NCBI GenBank assembly: GCA_964499235.1
Contig: CAZCKC010000004.1
Location: forward strand, 15,128 to 79,127
DNA from: JAFGRR01 sp964499235
GTDB taxonomy: Bacteria; Planctomycetota; Phycisphaerae; UBA1845; Fen-1342
Direction: 5' to 3'
Length of the DNA stretch: 64,000 nucleotides
The notes beneath the pieces were generated by a model that saw only the letters and a list, made by a program, of their open reading frames with translations, did no database searches and was not told the DNA's origin. Each line of letters begins with the position of its first letter. Positions within the stretch are counted from its first letter, which is position 1. Positions 35,883-44,791 of this stretch are shown piece after piece. Position numbers and translations under genes: made by a program.

Positions 35883-36296
35883 ATGCGGGCGTTTCTGCTG
35901 AGCGTAGCGGTCGTGCTGGCCACTGGCACGGTATCGGCCGAGTTCACGATCGATTCCTGGACGGTGGATGGGGGCGGCACCTCGCTGAGCTCGGGGGGTG
36001 ATTACACGTTGGCCGGCACGATCGGTCAGCCCGATGCGTCGACCACGCTCAGTGGTGGCGACTACACGCTGACGGGCGGCTTCTGGGCCGGCATTGTCCC
36101 GGTGCGGGTCGGCGACCTGAACTGTGACGGGGTCGTGGATTTCTTCGACATCGACCCGTTCGTGCAGTTGCTCGTGTCCCCGAACGAATACCTGGCCAAC
36201 TTCCCGAACTGCAATCCGCTCAACGGCGACATCAATCAGGACGGCGAGCTCGACTTCTTCGACATCGACCCGTTCGTGGTGCTGCTGGTCGAGTAA
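35883..36296 (+). CDS. Small secreted protein with paired DFFDIDPFV dockerin-like repeats
   Basis: 137 aa from ATG 35883, after a strong GGAGGGAAGAG site. The signal peptide is MRAFLLSVAVVLATGTVSA. Residues about 20-65 contain two GGDYTL repeats (SSGGDYTLAGTIGQPD and LSGGDYTLTGGFW). The rest is a dockerin-like pair: DLNCDGVVDFFDIDPFV (DNA 36116-36166) and DINQDGELDFFDIDPFV (about 36226-36276). The spacing of Asp/Asn residues fits calcium-binding dockerin loops. It carries no catalytic domain, so it may be an adaptor or plug for a surface complex. It follows the GH94 gene by 129 bases, and the same tail occurs on two larger proteins near 50 and 58 kb. Confidence 0.85.
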   Translation: MRAFLLSVAVVLATGTVSAEFTIDSWTVDGGGTSLSSGGDYTLAGTIGQPDASTTLSGGDYTLTGGFWAGIVPVRVGDLNCDGVVDFFDIDPFVQLLVSPNEYLANFPNCNPLNGDINQDGELDFFDIDPFVVLLVE

Positions 36297-36375
36297 TCGT
36301 TTCCGGGCTTCGGGAGCCTTCTACTTTTCCTTTTCCCGAGGTGCGTTGCAGAACGATCGCGGCGGCCGTGTGCGT

Positions 36376-37290
36376 TTAGCCCTTCAACCCGCTGGTGGAG
36401 ATTCCGCGGATAAAGGTGCGCTGCGCGAAAAAGAAGAGGACGATCACGGGGACGGCGATCAGCGTGGCAGCGGCCATCATCTGGTTCCACGGCGTGTCGC
36501 CGGCCTTGCTCTGGAGCGACTGCAATCCGAGCGCCAGCGTGAACTCCTCCTCGTGGTTGAGGTAGATCAGCGGCCCGATCAGGTCGTTCCACACGTAGAG
36601 GAAGTGGAAGAGCGCGACGACGGCCAGCGCCGGCTTGCTCAGCGGCATGATGATGTACCAGAAGCACGCCCAGCGGCTGGCGCCGTCGAGCATGGCCGAC
36701 TCTTCCAGTTCGCGCGGGATTGCCAGGAAGAACTGCCGCAGCAGGAAGATGTTGAACGCGCTGCCGAACCACGCCGGCACCCACAGCGGCAGGAACGTCC
36801 CGATCCAGCCGAGCTGCTTGAAGATCATGTACGCCGGCACCATCAGCACCGGGAACGGGATCATCATCGTCGCCAGGCAGACGCCGAACATGACGTTCCG
36901 CCCCGGAAAGCTCAGCCGTGCGAAGCCGTAGGCCGCGATCGCGCTCGAGATCACCATCCCGACGAGGCTCAGCGTCGCGATGATCAGCGTGTTGCGGGCG
37001 TAGAGCGGGAAGTTGAAGGGCGGGGCCTCGTTTTCGTCGGTGGCCTGTAACCCCAGAATCCGCTCGTATGAGTCCAGGCTCGGGGCGGCGGGCAGCAGCG
37101 TGTCGGCCGTGAACTCCGTCTGCGACTTCAGGCTGGCCAGCACCATCCACAGCAGCGGCGTCAGGAAGGCGAACGCCAACAGCGCCAACACCAACAGCCG
37201 CAGCCAGCCCGTGCCGGCCAGCGACCGTCCGGGCCGCGGGGCCGCCGGTCCGCCCGGTCGCCGCTTCGGTTTTGGTGCGTTACGAGGCAC
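36376..37290 (-). CDS. Sugar ABC transporter permease, MalG type
   Basis: This 304-aa protein starts at GTG 37290, overlapping the previous permease by 11 bases. After a basic, Pro-rich cytosolic tail of about 28 residues come six hydrophobic helices. The EAA loop for ATPase contact is near residue 200 (ELEESAMLDGASRWACFWYI). The C-terminus GISTSGLKG is typical of MalG-type permeases of carbohydrate uptake (CUT1) systems. It is the last gene of the GH1-SBP-permease-permease operon. No ATPase gene follows, so a shared ATPase encoded elsewhere is presumed. Confidence 0.93.
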   Translation of the reverse strand: MPRNAPKPKRRPGGPAAPRPGRSLAGTGWLRLLVLALLAFAFLTPLLWMVLASLKSQTEFTADTLLPAAPSLDSYERILGLQATDENEAPPFNFPLYARNTLIIATLSLVGMVISSAIAAYGFARLSFPGRNVMFGVCLATMMIPFPVLMVPAYMIFKQLGWIGTFLPLWVPAWFGSAFNIFLLRQFFLAIPRELEESAMLDGASRWACFWYIIMPLSKPALAVVALFHFLYVWNDLIGPLIYLNHEEEFTLALGLQSLQSKAGDTPWNQMMAAATLIAVPVIVLFFFAQRTFIRGISTSGLKG

Positions 37291-38179
37291 GGTAGTACAC
37301 CCGCTTGCGGCTGAGCGCGAACACCAGTGCGGTCAGCGCGAGGATGATCAGGAGCTGAACCCACGCCATCGCGCTGGCGTAGCCCATGTCGAGGTAGCGG
37401 AACGCCTGGTCAAACAGGTACCACGTGTAGAAGTACACGCTCCGCTCCGGGCCGGGCACGCCGCGGAACAGCACGAACGGCAGGGCGAACACCTGCCAGG
37501 CCGTGATGACCGCGACCACCACGTTGAACAGGATCACGGGGCTGAGGCCGGGCAGCGTCACGTGCCGGAACTGCAGCGCGGGGCCGGCGCCGTCCAGTCG
37601 AGCTGCTTCGTAGAGCTCTTCGGGGATGTCCTGGAGCCCGGCCAGGTAGATCACGACGGGCGAGCCGACGCCCCACAAGGTGACGAAGACCACGGACAAC
37701 ATGGCCCAGTGCGGATCCTGCATCCAGGGCACGGGCGGGATCTCGACGAGCGGCAGCAGGTCGCCCAACCCCGTCAGCAGTTGGTTGAAGATCCCGTCCA
37801 CGCCCAACAGCCGGCCCCAGACGACGGCGGCCGCCACGAGCGGCACGATGCTCGGCACGAACACGCACGCGCGGAAGACCGCCTGGCCCGGCAGCCGCTG
37901 GTTGAGCAGGACGGCCACCGCGATGGCGACCACCGTCAGCAGCGGCACCGCCAACGCCGTGTAGATCAGCGTGTTGGCCACCACCTGGTGAAAGATCCCG
38001 TCCTCGACCAGGCGGGCGTAGTTTTCCAGCCCGATCCAGACGGGCGGCTGCAGCAGGGGGTAATCGGTAAAGCTGATGAACAGCGATGCGCCCATCGGCA
38101 GGGCGATCCACAGCAGAAACCCCAGCCACCACGGCGCCGTCCAGAGCAGGCCTTCGATCAGCGGGCGCGGGCGGGTCAC
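37280..38179 (-). CDS. Sugar ABC transporter permease, MalF type
   Basis: 299 aa from GTG 38179, which overlaps the stop of the solute-binding-protein gene (GTGA). A longer open frame to 38662 is shadow sequence inside that gene. Six hydrophobic helices are visible. The EAA loop reads ELYEAARLDGAGPALQFRHV, followed by TLPGLSPVILFNVVV. It forms the inner-membrane channel with the MalG-type partner directly downstream, importing the sugar delivered by the binding protein. The family assignment is clear; the sugar is not. Confidence 0.93.
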   Translation of the reverse strand: MTRPRPLIEGLLWTAPWWLGFLLWIALPMGASLFISFTDYPLLQPPVWIGLENYARLVEDGIFHQVVANTLIYTALAVPLLTVVAIAVAVLLNQRLPGQAVFRACVFVPSIVPLVAAAVVWGRLLGVDGIFNQLLTGLGDLLPLVEIPPVPWMQDPHWAMLSVVFVTLWGVGSPVVIYLAGLQDIPEELYEAARLDGAGPALQFRHVTLPGLSPVILFNVVVAVITAWQVFALPFVLFRGVPGPERSVYFYTWYLFDQAFRYLDMGYASAMAWVQLLIILALTALVFALSRKRVYYRAS

Positions 38180-39519
38180 GGTCTCGCCCCTCGCGATGCG
38201 CGGCGCTGCTGGTACTCGCGGACGCGGGCGTTGATGCGGGCTTCGGCCAGTACTGCCCGCGGGGTCGGCGGGACGCCGTTCATGATCGCGACGCCCAGCT
38301 GCACCATCTCGTCGCTCGCCGACGGCCAGGTTGGCATCTTGGGATACTGAAATACGTCCGGCGACTCGGCCGCGGCTTGGAAGACCTCGATGTAGGGATT
38401 GGGGTGGTTTTCGAAGAAGCCGGGCAGGGGGGCCTTGAACGCCGACGGCTTGCAGTGCGCGGCGCAGAGCTCCTCGAAGACCGGCTGCTGCATGACATAG
38501 CGGAGGAACTCGAGCGCCGCGTCCGGGTTGGGGGCGCCCAGCGGGATCACGAAGACGTCCATGCTCGCGAACGCGTGCTGGCGCTCCGGATCGGCGGACG
38601 GAAACAAGGCGACACCGTAGTCGAGGCCGGGGGCGTAGGTCTGGATCCAATTCGCGATCCACGGTCCCTGGTGCAGCATCGCGACGCGCCCGGCCAGGAA
38701 GGGGTTGTCCGCGCCCTCGATCAGGCCGACGTACTTGTTCTCAAAGCGGACCAGATCACGTAGGCCGATCGCCGACCGCTGTTCCGCCAGCCAGTTCAAG
38801 CCTGCCGACGCCCGTTCGGAGGTCACGTCGAACCGCTCGCCGTCCCATAGTTCGGCGCCGAAGTACTTCGGCCAGATCCACGGCCACCAGTTCAGAAACG
38901 CCCATGAAAAGCCGACCTGCGTCAGCTCACCCGTGTCATCGCGCGCGAGCAGCGCCTGGTTGAGCGCGTCGAGTTCGGCGATGTTGCGCGGTGGCTGCGT
39001 GGGGTCGAGGCCCGCCGCGCGAAACATTGTCTTGTTGTAGTAGAGCGCGGTTGTGTAGGGCGGCGCCGGCAGGGCGTAGAGCGCCCCTTCGAAGCGGCAG
39101 ATCTCGAGCCAGACGGGGTTGAAGCCCGAGAGATCGATACCGGCCGCGTCGAGGCGCTCCTCAAGCGGCAGCAGGGCGTCGCGGTCGGCGAACTGCGGGA
39201 TGTTGTAGTCATAGAGCCCGGCGATGTCGGGCGGGTCGCCGCCCGCGGTCGCGATCAGCGTGCGCTGGTCGATCGAGCTGATCGCGGTGTAGTCGACGTA
39301 GATTCCTTTTTCAGCGCCGACGCTCGCGTTGAATCGGTCGACGATGTCCCGCATCGCCTCCGCTTCGACGCTGGTCCACTTTTCCCAGTAGCGGACCACC
39401 GTTCGCTGCGTGGGGATGTCGACCTGGCTGCGCGGCCCGAAAAGCAGCAGCCCGACCGCGGGGCCGCCGAAGACGACCAGCAACAACCACGTGCGAATGT
39501 CCGTCGCAGCCCGGGGCAT
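38176..39519 (-). CDS. Extracellular sugar-binding protein (family 1), N-terminally anchored
   Basis: This 447-aa protein starts at ATG 39519. Its N-terminal hydrophobic stretch (WLLLVVFGGPAVGLLLF) has no lipobox Cys and no clear cleavage site, so it may stay anchored by this helix. The body is a family-1 solute-binding fold: VVRYWEKWTSVEAEAMRDIV, ATAGGDPPDIAGLYDY, ALPAPPYTTALYYNKTMF, and GRVAMLHQGPWIANW. It delivers an oligosaccharide to the two permeases encoded directly downstream with overlapping starts. It follows the GH1 gene after a 32-base gap. The operon context points to a beta-linked gluco-oligosaccharide as ligand (inferred). Confidence 0.93.
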   Translation of the reverse strand: MPRAATDIRTWLLLVVFGGPAVGLLLFGPRSQVDIPTQRTVVRYWEKWTSVEAEAMRDIVDRFNASVGAEKGIYVDYTAISSIDQRTLIATAGGDPPDIAGLYDYNIPQFADRDALLPLEERLDAAGIDLSGFNPVWLEICRFEGALYALPAPPYTTALYYNKTMFRAAGLDPTQPPRNIAELDALNQALLARDDTGELTQVGFSWAFLNWWPWIWPKYFGAELWDGERFDVTSERASAGLNWLAEQRSAIGLRDLVRFENKYVGLIEGADNPFLAGRVAMLHQGPWIANWIQTYAPGLDYGVALFPSADPERQHAFASMDVFVIPLGAPNPDAALEFLRYVMQQPVFEELCAAHCKPSAFKAPLPGFFENHPNPYIEVFQAAAESPDVFQYPKMPTWPSASDEMVQLGVAIMNGVPPTPRAVLAEARINARVREYQQRRASRGARP

Positions 39520-39551
39520 AAAAGGGAATCCCGGCGACGCGCGCTTGCGTT

Positions 39552-40889
39552 CTACCGGCTGCCGATGAACTCGGCATACCAGCGGCCGCTGGCCTTGACC
39601 GTGCGTCGCTGCGTCGCGAAGTCACAGCGCACGATCCCGAACCGCTTCGAGAAGCCTTCCGACCACTCGAGGTTGTCCAGCAGCGACCAGACATAGTAAC
39701 CGTTCAGCGCCACGCCGGCCGCGAGCGCTTCGGCGCACGCCGCCAAATGCTGCTCGAGGTAATCACGGCGGTCGTCATCTTGCACAAAGTCCTCCGCGTT
39801 CGGCTGGTCCGCGAACGCAGCGCCGTTCTCCGTGACGGCCAGTGGCAAGCCGTACCGATCGTGAAACCATCGCAGCAGCGCGGTCAGTCCTTCGGGAATC
39901 ACCGGCCAGTCCGTGACCGTCACCACGCGCTCCGCCGGCCGGTCGCGGCGATAAGCCAGCGGACCGGCCTCAGCATCGTGCCGCACAATGTCGCTGAAGT
40001 AGTAATTGATGCCGAAGAAGTCGACCGAGTTGCGCAGCCGCCGCATGTCGGCCTCAGAGAACGGTGGCAACAGGTCGCCATACGCCGCCCGCAAGGCCTC
40101 CGGGTAGTCGCCGAACACCGGCGGATCTGCGAACCAGCCGGCGAAGTCGAGCAGGGCCCGTTCGGCGGCCGCCGCGTCTTCAGCGCCGTCCTCGAACGGA
40201 TAGGCGAAGGTCGAGTTGATCGCCAGGCCAATGCGGCCTTTCGGGTTCATCCCGCGGTATCGCTCGACGGCGGCCGCGTGGGCCCGCAGCAACTGGTGGC
40301 CGGCCAAATAGCCGAGCCGCCGATCCTGGACGCCCGGCGGGTGCAGGCCGGCGAAGTAGCCCGCGGTGACGCTGACCCAGGGCTCGTTCAGCGTGACCCA
40401 CTGCTGAACCCGGTCGCCCAGCCGCCGGAAGAGCACTTCGCCGTAGTCGGCAAAGACCTCCGGCAGATCTTCGCTCAGCCAACCGTTCAGCTCGAACTGC
40501 AATGCGGCCGGCAGATCCCAGTGGTAGAGCGTGATGAGCGGGGCGATCCCGGCCGCCAGCAACTCGTCGACGAGTCGGTCGTAGAAATCGAGCCCGGCCG
40601 CGTTCACGGTCGCGCGTCCGGCCGGGAGCACCCGCGCCCAGTTGACGCTGAAGCGGTAGGCGTTCAGGTTCAGGGCCTGCATGAGCGCCACGTCTTGGCG
40701 GTAGCGGTGGTAGTGGTCGCAGGCGCTCGCGCCTCGGTCGCGGCCCCGGATGCGGCCCGGGATGGATTCCCACACGTCCCAGGTGCTGGGGCCTTTGCCG
40801 GCGGCGGTGCTCGCGCCCTCGATCTGAAACGCGCTGGTGGCGGCGCCCCAGCGGAAGTCGGATGGAAATCGGCGGCGTAAATCGGACAT
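39552..40889 (-). CDS. GH1 beta-glucosidase
   Basis: About 445 aa from ATG 40889 (MSDLRRRFPSDFRWGAATSA), the usual GH1 start and length. The frame reaches further upstream but without family sequence. There is no signal peptide, so the enzyme is cytosolic. Key motifs are DVWESIPG, HWDLPAALQ, TLNEPW (acid/base Glu) and PLAVTENGAA (nucleophile Glu), with WSLLDNLEWSEGFSKRFG near the end. It hydrolyses beta-glucosides or related beta-glycosides released from imported oligosaccharides. It heads the operon with the ABC importer genes. A LacI-type site lies 54-69 bases before its start, so induction with the GH94 gene is expected. Confidence 0.95.
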   Translation of the reverse strand: MSDLRRRFPSDFRWGAATSAFQIEGASTAAGKGPSTWDVWESIPGRIRGRDRGASACDHYHRYRQDVALMQALNLNAYRFSVNWARVLPAGRATVNAAGLDFYDRLVDELLAAGIAPLITLYHWDLPAALQFELNGWLSEDLPEVFADYGEVLFRRLGDRVQQWVTLNEPWVSVTAGYFAGLHPPGVQDRRLGYLAGHQLLRAHAAAVERYRGMNPKGRIGLAINSTFAYPFEDGAEDAAAAERALLDFAGWFADPPVFGDYPEALRAAYGDLLPPFSEADMRRLRNSVDFFGINYYFSDIVRHDAEAGPLAYRRDRPAERVVTVTDWPVIPEGLTALLRWFHDRYGLPLAVTENGAAFADQPNAEDFVQDDDRRDYLEQHLAACAEALAAGVALNGYYVWSLLDNLEWSEGFSKRFGIVRCDFATQRRTVKASGRWYAEFIGSR

Positions 40890-40942
40890 CAGGCACCGGT
40901 ATTGGAAGACGACCCGCTCGAGCGGGCGGCCGGGAGCAAATC

Positions 40943-40958
40943 CTGAAAGCGCTTGCAA
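40943..40958. promoter_or_regulatory. LacI-family operator upstream of the GH1-ABC operon
   Basis: CTGAAAGCGCTTGCAA is a TGAAAGC/GCTTGCA palindrome with one mismatch. It lies between the divergent GH1 operon and a PEP-CTERM gene. Its right end coincides with a TTGCAA -35 box of the plus-strand promoter, so one regulator may affect both directions. Confidence 0.75.
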
Positions 40959-40980
40959 CGCCAGCGCCAATGGGTAAACT
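40953..40980 (+). promoter_or_regulatory. Predicted promoter for the PEP-CTERM gene at 41062
   Basis: TTGCAA (40953-40958), a 16-base spacer and TAAACT (40975-40980) would start transcription near 40987, leaving a leader of about 75 bases. The -35 overlaps the LacI-type operator. Confidence 0.4.
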
Positions 40981-41061
40981 ACTCTTAGATCATGGCCTCT
41001 TCAACTCGAACAAGGCCACTTGCATGTCACGTCTTCAGCACATCCAACGAGGAGGGAAGCA

Positions 41062-41823
41062 ATGCAGCAGCGACTGATGCGCGCCGCGGTGGCGGCGTCC
41101 ATGGCTTGGCTGGTCGGCGTCGCCGCCGCCCAGATCACCAGCGTCGACTCGGTCATCATCGAAGAGCGGAAGTTCAACGACTACCCCGACAGTACGCTCA
41201 CCGTCACCAACAACTTTCCGGCATTACTGACCGTTGTTGAGCAAGAATTCGGCAGCGGCGGCTTCGCCAACCGCCACGACGCGATCTTTTCGGCCGACGG
41301 TGGGGCGACGGCGTATGCCCTGTCGAACGACGAGGCGTTTGACGTCTCGATGACGATGGTCCTGGACGCCGGATCGATCGCTCCGCGGAAGGAGGCCGGC
41401 TGGCGCATGGACACCGGCGTGGTCGGCGAGCAGTTCTTCCAGGTCACGTCGGATGGTGAGGTGGCCGCGTTTGGCGGGGCGCTGCCGTTCCACAGCTTCG
41501 GCGGCGGCGTCTACACGCCGGGGACGGCTGCCAAGCTGCGGATGATCTACACGCCGGACGACGACGACGACGCCTTCGACGGCGACGCGGCGACGATGGA
41601 GTACATCCTCAACGGCACGTCGAGCGGTCCGCTGGACTTCGGGAACACTGAGAACGGCATCATCGACGGGACCGACCTGCGCTTGGTCGGACAGTTTCAG
41701 CCCGACGGCAGCAACCCCGGCGACTTCGCGTCCGCCCAGTTCCGAAACATCGTGATCGTGCCTGAGCCAACCAGCCTGCTGTTGCTCGCGCTGGGCGGCC
41801 TCGGCTTGCTGCGACGCCGCTGA
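41062..41823 (+). CDS. PEP-CTERM sorted exported protein
   Basis: 253 aa from ATG 41062, after GAGGAGGGAAGCA. The signal peptide is MQQRLMRAAVAASMAWLVGVAAA. The mature domain is beta-rich: EERKFNDYPDSTLTVTNNFP, RKEAGWRMDTGVVGEQFFQV, and YTPDDDDDAFDGDAATMEYI. It is likely a lectin-like jelly roll, perhaps carbohydrate-binding. The tail IVPEPTSLLLLALGGLGLL then RRR is a PEP-CTERM signal. Divergence from the GH1 operon across a shared operator suggests a role in the same glycan response, but the function is unknown. A strong hairpin follows. Confidence 0.83.
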   Translation: MQQRLMRAAVAASMAWLVGVAAAQITSVDSVIIEERKFNDYPDSTLTVTNNFPALLTVVEQEFGSGGFANRHDAIFSADGGATAYALSNDEAFDVSMTMVLDAGSIAPRKEAGWRMDTGVVGEQFFQVTSDGEVAAFGGALPFHSFGGGVYTPGTAAKLRMIYTPDDDDDAFDGDAATMEYILNGTSSGPLDFGNTENGIIDGTDLRLVGQFQPDGSNPGDFASAQFRNIVIVPEPTSLLLLALGGLGLLRRR

Positions 41824-41839
41824 GAAACGGGCGAACGGG

Positions 41840-41866
41840 TGGCGGCGCGGGTCGGCCGCGCCGCCA
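41840..41866 (+). terminator. GC-rich hairpin after the PEP-CTERM gene
   Basis: TGGCGGCGCGG (41840-41850) pairs perfectly with CCGCGCCGCCA (41856-41866) around the loop GTCGG. It sits 16 bases after the stop. No T-run follows, so termination may be only partial. Confidence 0.5.
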
Positions 41867-41986
41867 TCGACAATCCAAATCGTAAACCGAGCGTGCGGGC
41901 GCGAAGCCTTGCTCGTGGGAAGTGTATGTCCCCGCGCCGGAGATTGGTTCACAACGGACGGAGGGGCGAGCGACGGAGTGCCAGCC

Positions 41987-42865
41987 ATGAAACGCCTGAC
42001 CCAACCGCACCCGCGTGACCGCCGCAGCGGTTTTACCCTCATCGAGCTGCTGGTCGTGGTTGCGATCATCGCGCTGCTGATCTCGATCCTGTTGCCGTCG
42101 CTGCAACGGGCCCGCGATCAGGCCAAGACCACCGTCTGCCTCTCCAACGGCAAGCAATTCGCCCTCTCCGTGCTCTACTACGCCGAGGACCGCGACCAGC
42201 ACCTGCCGTATGTGCTCCGCTGGAACGGCCGCAGCCACCAGTATCACCAGATCATCGCCCTCTGGGAGTACATGCAGGACCTCGACCTGTACATCTGTCC
42301 CTCGGCCGACGCGCAGAACTCCGTCACGCGCCTCTTCGACCAGGGCGAGGACGGCAGCGGTGGCGGCAGCGGCGCGATCCTCGACGAGACGAACCACTAC
42401 TACTTCGTCCGCAAGACCAACGACTACTACCAGAAGACCGCCTTCGCCGAGAACTGGTGGCCCGAGCACGACCCCACTGACATCCCGACCGTTCAGTTCC
42501 CCGGGCTCTACACCGAATACTGGTTCAACGACTTCGAGTCGAACCTGATCACGCTCCCCCGCGGCTACCTGTCACCCCTGCCCAAGATGAACGGCGGACA
42601 GATCGGCCGCATCCCGGCGCCGCAGTACGCGGTGCCCTTCATGGATCACCTCTGGAACTTGCCGGTTGATCGGATGCGCCATGGCCGCGGGCTGATGGTC
42701 GGCTTCCTCGACGGGCACGCCGAGATCCTCCCGAAGGAGGAGATCTACGACCTCAACGGCCGGGCGGCAGGTCCCAACGACGCCGCCAGCGACTACGACG
42801 CGCATGGCAACCGCCCGGTATACGCGTGGGGATTGACCAAGCGGGGGTGGGACTTTTTGCGCTAG
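41987..42865 (+). CDS. Pseudopilin-like protein with prepilin N-terminus and H-X9-DG end
   Basis: 292 aa from ATG 41987, after a GGAGTG site. The leader MKRLTQPHPRDRRSG is followed by FTLIELLVVVAIIALLISIL, the type III prepilin-peptidase signal and pilin helix, with cleavage expected before Phe. The rest is a periplasmic/surface domain rich in Tyr and Asp. It ends near HGRGLMVGFLDGHAE, the H-X9-DG pattern typical of the large planctomycete pseudopilin-like family. Such proteins are thought to be displayed by type II secretion or pilus-like machines, although most have no known role. It sits between two exported-protein genes, 53 bases before the next. Confidence 0.9.
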   Translation: MKRLTQPHPRDRRSGFTLIELLVVVAIIALLISILLPSLQRARDQAKTTVCLSNGKQFALSVLYYAEDRDQHLPYVLRWNGRSHQYHQIIALWEYMQDLDLYICPSADAQNSVTRLFDQGEDGSGGGSGAILDETNHYYFVRKTNDYYQKTAFAENWWPEHDPTDIPTVQFPGLYTEYWFNDFESNLITLPRGYLSPLPKMNGGQIGRIPAPQYAVPFMDHLWNLPVDRMRHGRGLMVGFLDGHAEILPKEEIYDLNGRAAGPNDAASDYDAHGNRPVYAWGLTKRGWDFLR

Positions 42866-42918
42866 GCACGACGACGTTTTTTTGCTGAGCACTGCACATT
42901 CGGAGAGGATAGAACGGC

Positions 42919-44700
42919 ATGAACACCGCAATCCGGCTCATGGTCGTGGGAGCGCTGCTGGCTGCCAGCGGCGTTGCCCTCGCCCGCCAACAGGTTTTGA
43001 ACAACGGCAGCTTTGAGGCGTTCAACGACGTCGATGCGTTTCAGGCCGAGGGCTGGGTCGAGTTCGGGGGCTTCTCCGAACGCAGCATCGCGGTCAACCT
43101 CGCGCCACCCGGCGGCGAGGCTTCGGTCAAGGCGTTCGGCGCCGGTGACGAGACGGTCTCCGGCGTCTTCCAGGACGTCCCGATCCTGCCCGGCGACGTG
43201 GTCGAGATCTCCGGGGCCGCGCTGAGTCGCGGTTCCGACTTCATCGGCGGCGACGTCGTCGCGGTCATCCGGCTCGAGATCCTCGACGCCGGCGAGAACG
43301 TCCTCGACAGCGCCGAAACGACGCTCCTGACGCCCTCCTCCGACGCGGACACCTGGGTCGCCGACGCGGCCGGCCCGATCAACGCCCCCGCTGGCGCCGC
43401 CGTCGCGCGTTTCGTCTGCGAGTGGCGGTTCAACAACACTTCCGCCGGCTCGGCCTTCTGGGACGATTGCATGCTGCTGGTCAACGGCAGCGATGAATTG
43501 ATCAACGGCACCTTCGAACAGTCCAAGACGATCGAGGAAGAGGTGCTGCTCGACTGGCTCGGCTTCGGCAGCCGCTCCCGCTCGGAGCTCTTTGCCTTCG
43601 AGGGTGCCGCCAGCGCCGTGAACGCCGTGGGCACCGCGAGCTTCTCGGGCCTCTTCCAGAACATGGTCGAGCTCGAGGCCGGCAACCGGATCGTCCTGCT
43701 CGCCCGCGGGCTGAACCCATCGGTCGATGGCGTCACCCAGCTCTCGACGGTCCCCGGCATCAAGCTGGAGTTCTCGCCGCCGACCGGCGCGACCACGCCC
43801 GACCCGGTCGAGAACCTCGCCTTCGATGAGACCGCGCCCGAAGACACCTGGGTCCCGGTGAGCCTCGCCACCGTCGTCCCCGACGGCGTCACCAAGGCCC
43901 GCGTCGTCCTGATCAACTTCGACGAGTCCGACGTCAACGGCCCGGTCTACGCCGAGAACGCCCTCTTCGAGCGCGACAGCGCGCCCGGCGTCAACCAGCT
44001 CCTCAACGACAGCTTCGAGGACGGCCCTGGCGGCGTCGGCGGCCTCGCGGACTGGAACGAGTTCCGCAGCCTCTTCTCCGGCGCCCAGAAGAGTGCCTTC
44101 GAGGTGCCGGCCCTCGACGGCATCAACGCCGCGAAGTTCTTCGGCGAGACCGCCGGCCTGACCCAGGAGGTTCCCGTCGAACCCGGCGAGACCGTCACGC
44201 TGACCTGCCAGTTCCGCTCGCGTAGCGTTGATCCCTACGCCGATCCCAACGCGCAGGCCGGCGTGAAGATCGAGTGGGTCGCCGGCGAGGTGCCCCCGCA
44301 GATCGATATCGTCGGCGACACCGTCCAGAACAACGTTTACGAGGTCAACGTCGACCCGGTCGACACGTGGGTCCCGCTCACGATCGACTTCACGATGCCG
44401 CCCGGCAGCGCCGCCCTCACGCGGGCAGTCACGATCATCGGCTTCGGCGGCGGGCTGACCGAGAACTTCTACTTCGATGGCTTCGAGGCCGTTGTCACCA
44501 ACCGCTTCCCCGACGGGGCGGACGTCGATGGCGACAATGACCAGGACCTCGTCGATGTGGCCTCGTTCCAGACCTGCTTCGCTCCTGGCAGCGGACTCGG
44601 TTACCCCTGCCTGGTCTACGACTTCGACGAGAACGACACCATCAACCTGACCGACTTCGGCACCTTCGAGGGCGGCATGACCGGCCCCGTCGCCGAGTAA
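42919..44700 (+). CDS. Secreted protein with three carbohydrate-binding-like modules and EF-hand-like tail
   Basis: This 593-aa protein starts at ATG 42919 after GGAGAGGATAG. The signal peptide is MNTAIRLMVVGALLAASGVALA. Three jelly-roll-like modules of about 170-180 residues begin with related lines: QVLNNGSFEAFNDVDAF, DELINGTFEQSKTIEEE and NQLLNDSFEDGPGGVGGL. This N-G-x-F-E start is usual for CBM4/9-like and related domains. The C-terminus has two acidic segments, DVDGDNDQDLVDVASF and YDFDENDTINLTDF, that resemble dockerin/EF-hand loops. They differ from the DFFDIDPFV type. No catalytic domain is seen. It probably binds surface or environmental glycans. A strong terminator follows directly. 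Confidence 0.82.
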   Translation: MNTAIRLMVVGALLAASGVALARQQVLNNGSFEAFNDVDAFQAEGWVEFGGFSERSIAVNLAPPGGEASVKAFGAGDETVSGVFQDVPILPGDVVEISGAALSRGSDFIGGDVVAVIRLEILDAGENVLDSAETTLLTPSSDADTWVADAAGPINAPAGAAVARFVCEWRFNNTSAGSAFWDDCMLLVNGSDELINGTFEQSKTIEEEVLLDWLGFGSRSRSELFAFEGAASAVNAVGTASFSGLFQNMVELEAGNRIVLLARGLNPSVDGVTQLSTVPGIKLEFSPPTGATTPDPVENLAFDETAPEDTWVPVSLATVVPDGVTKARVVLINFDESDVNGPVYAENALFERDSAPGVNQLLNDSFEDGPGGVGGLADWNEFRSLFSGAQKSAFEVPALDGINAAKFFGETAGLTQEVPVEPGETVTLTCQFRSRSVDPYADPNAQAGVKIEWVAGEVPPQIDIVGDTVQNNVYEVNVDPVDTWVPLTIDFTMPPGSAALTRAVTIIGFGGGLTENFYFDGFEAVVTNRFPDGADVDGDNDQDLVDVASFQTCFAPGSGLGYPCLVYDFDENDTINLTDFGTFEGGMTGPVAE

Positions 44701-44723
44701 GCCCGCCCCGCAACTCCAAAACC

Positions 44724-44766
44724 AAAGCGGGCGGATGCGCGTCTGACGCATCCGCCCGCTTTCCTT
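44724..44766. terminator. Strong bidirectional terminator
   Basis: A perfect 16-bp stem (44724-44739 with 44747-44762) has a 7-base loop and is followed by CCTTTT on the plus strand. On the minus strand the stem is followed by GGTTTTGG. It lies between convergent genes ending at 44700 (plus) and 44792 (minus), so it can end both transcripts. Confidence 0.9.
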
Positions 44767-44791
44767 TTCACGCAGGGTCCGCCGTCCGCGG

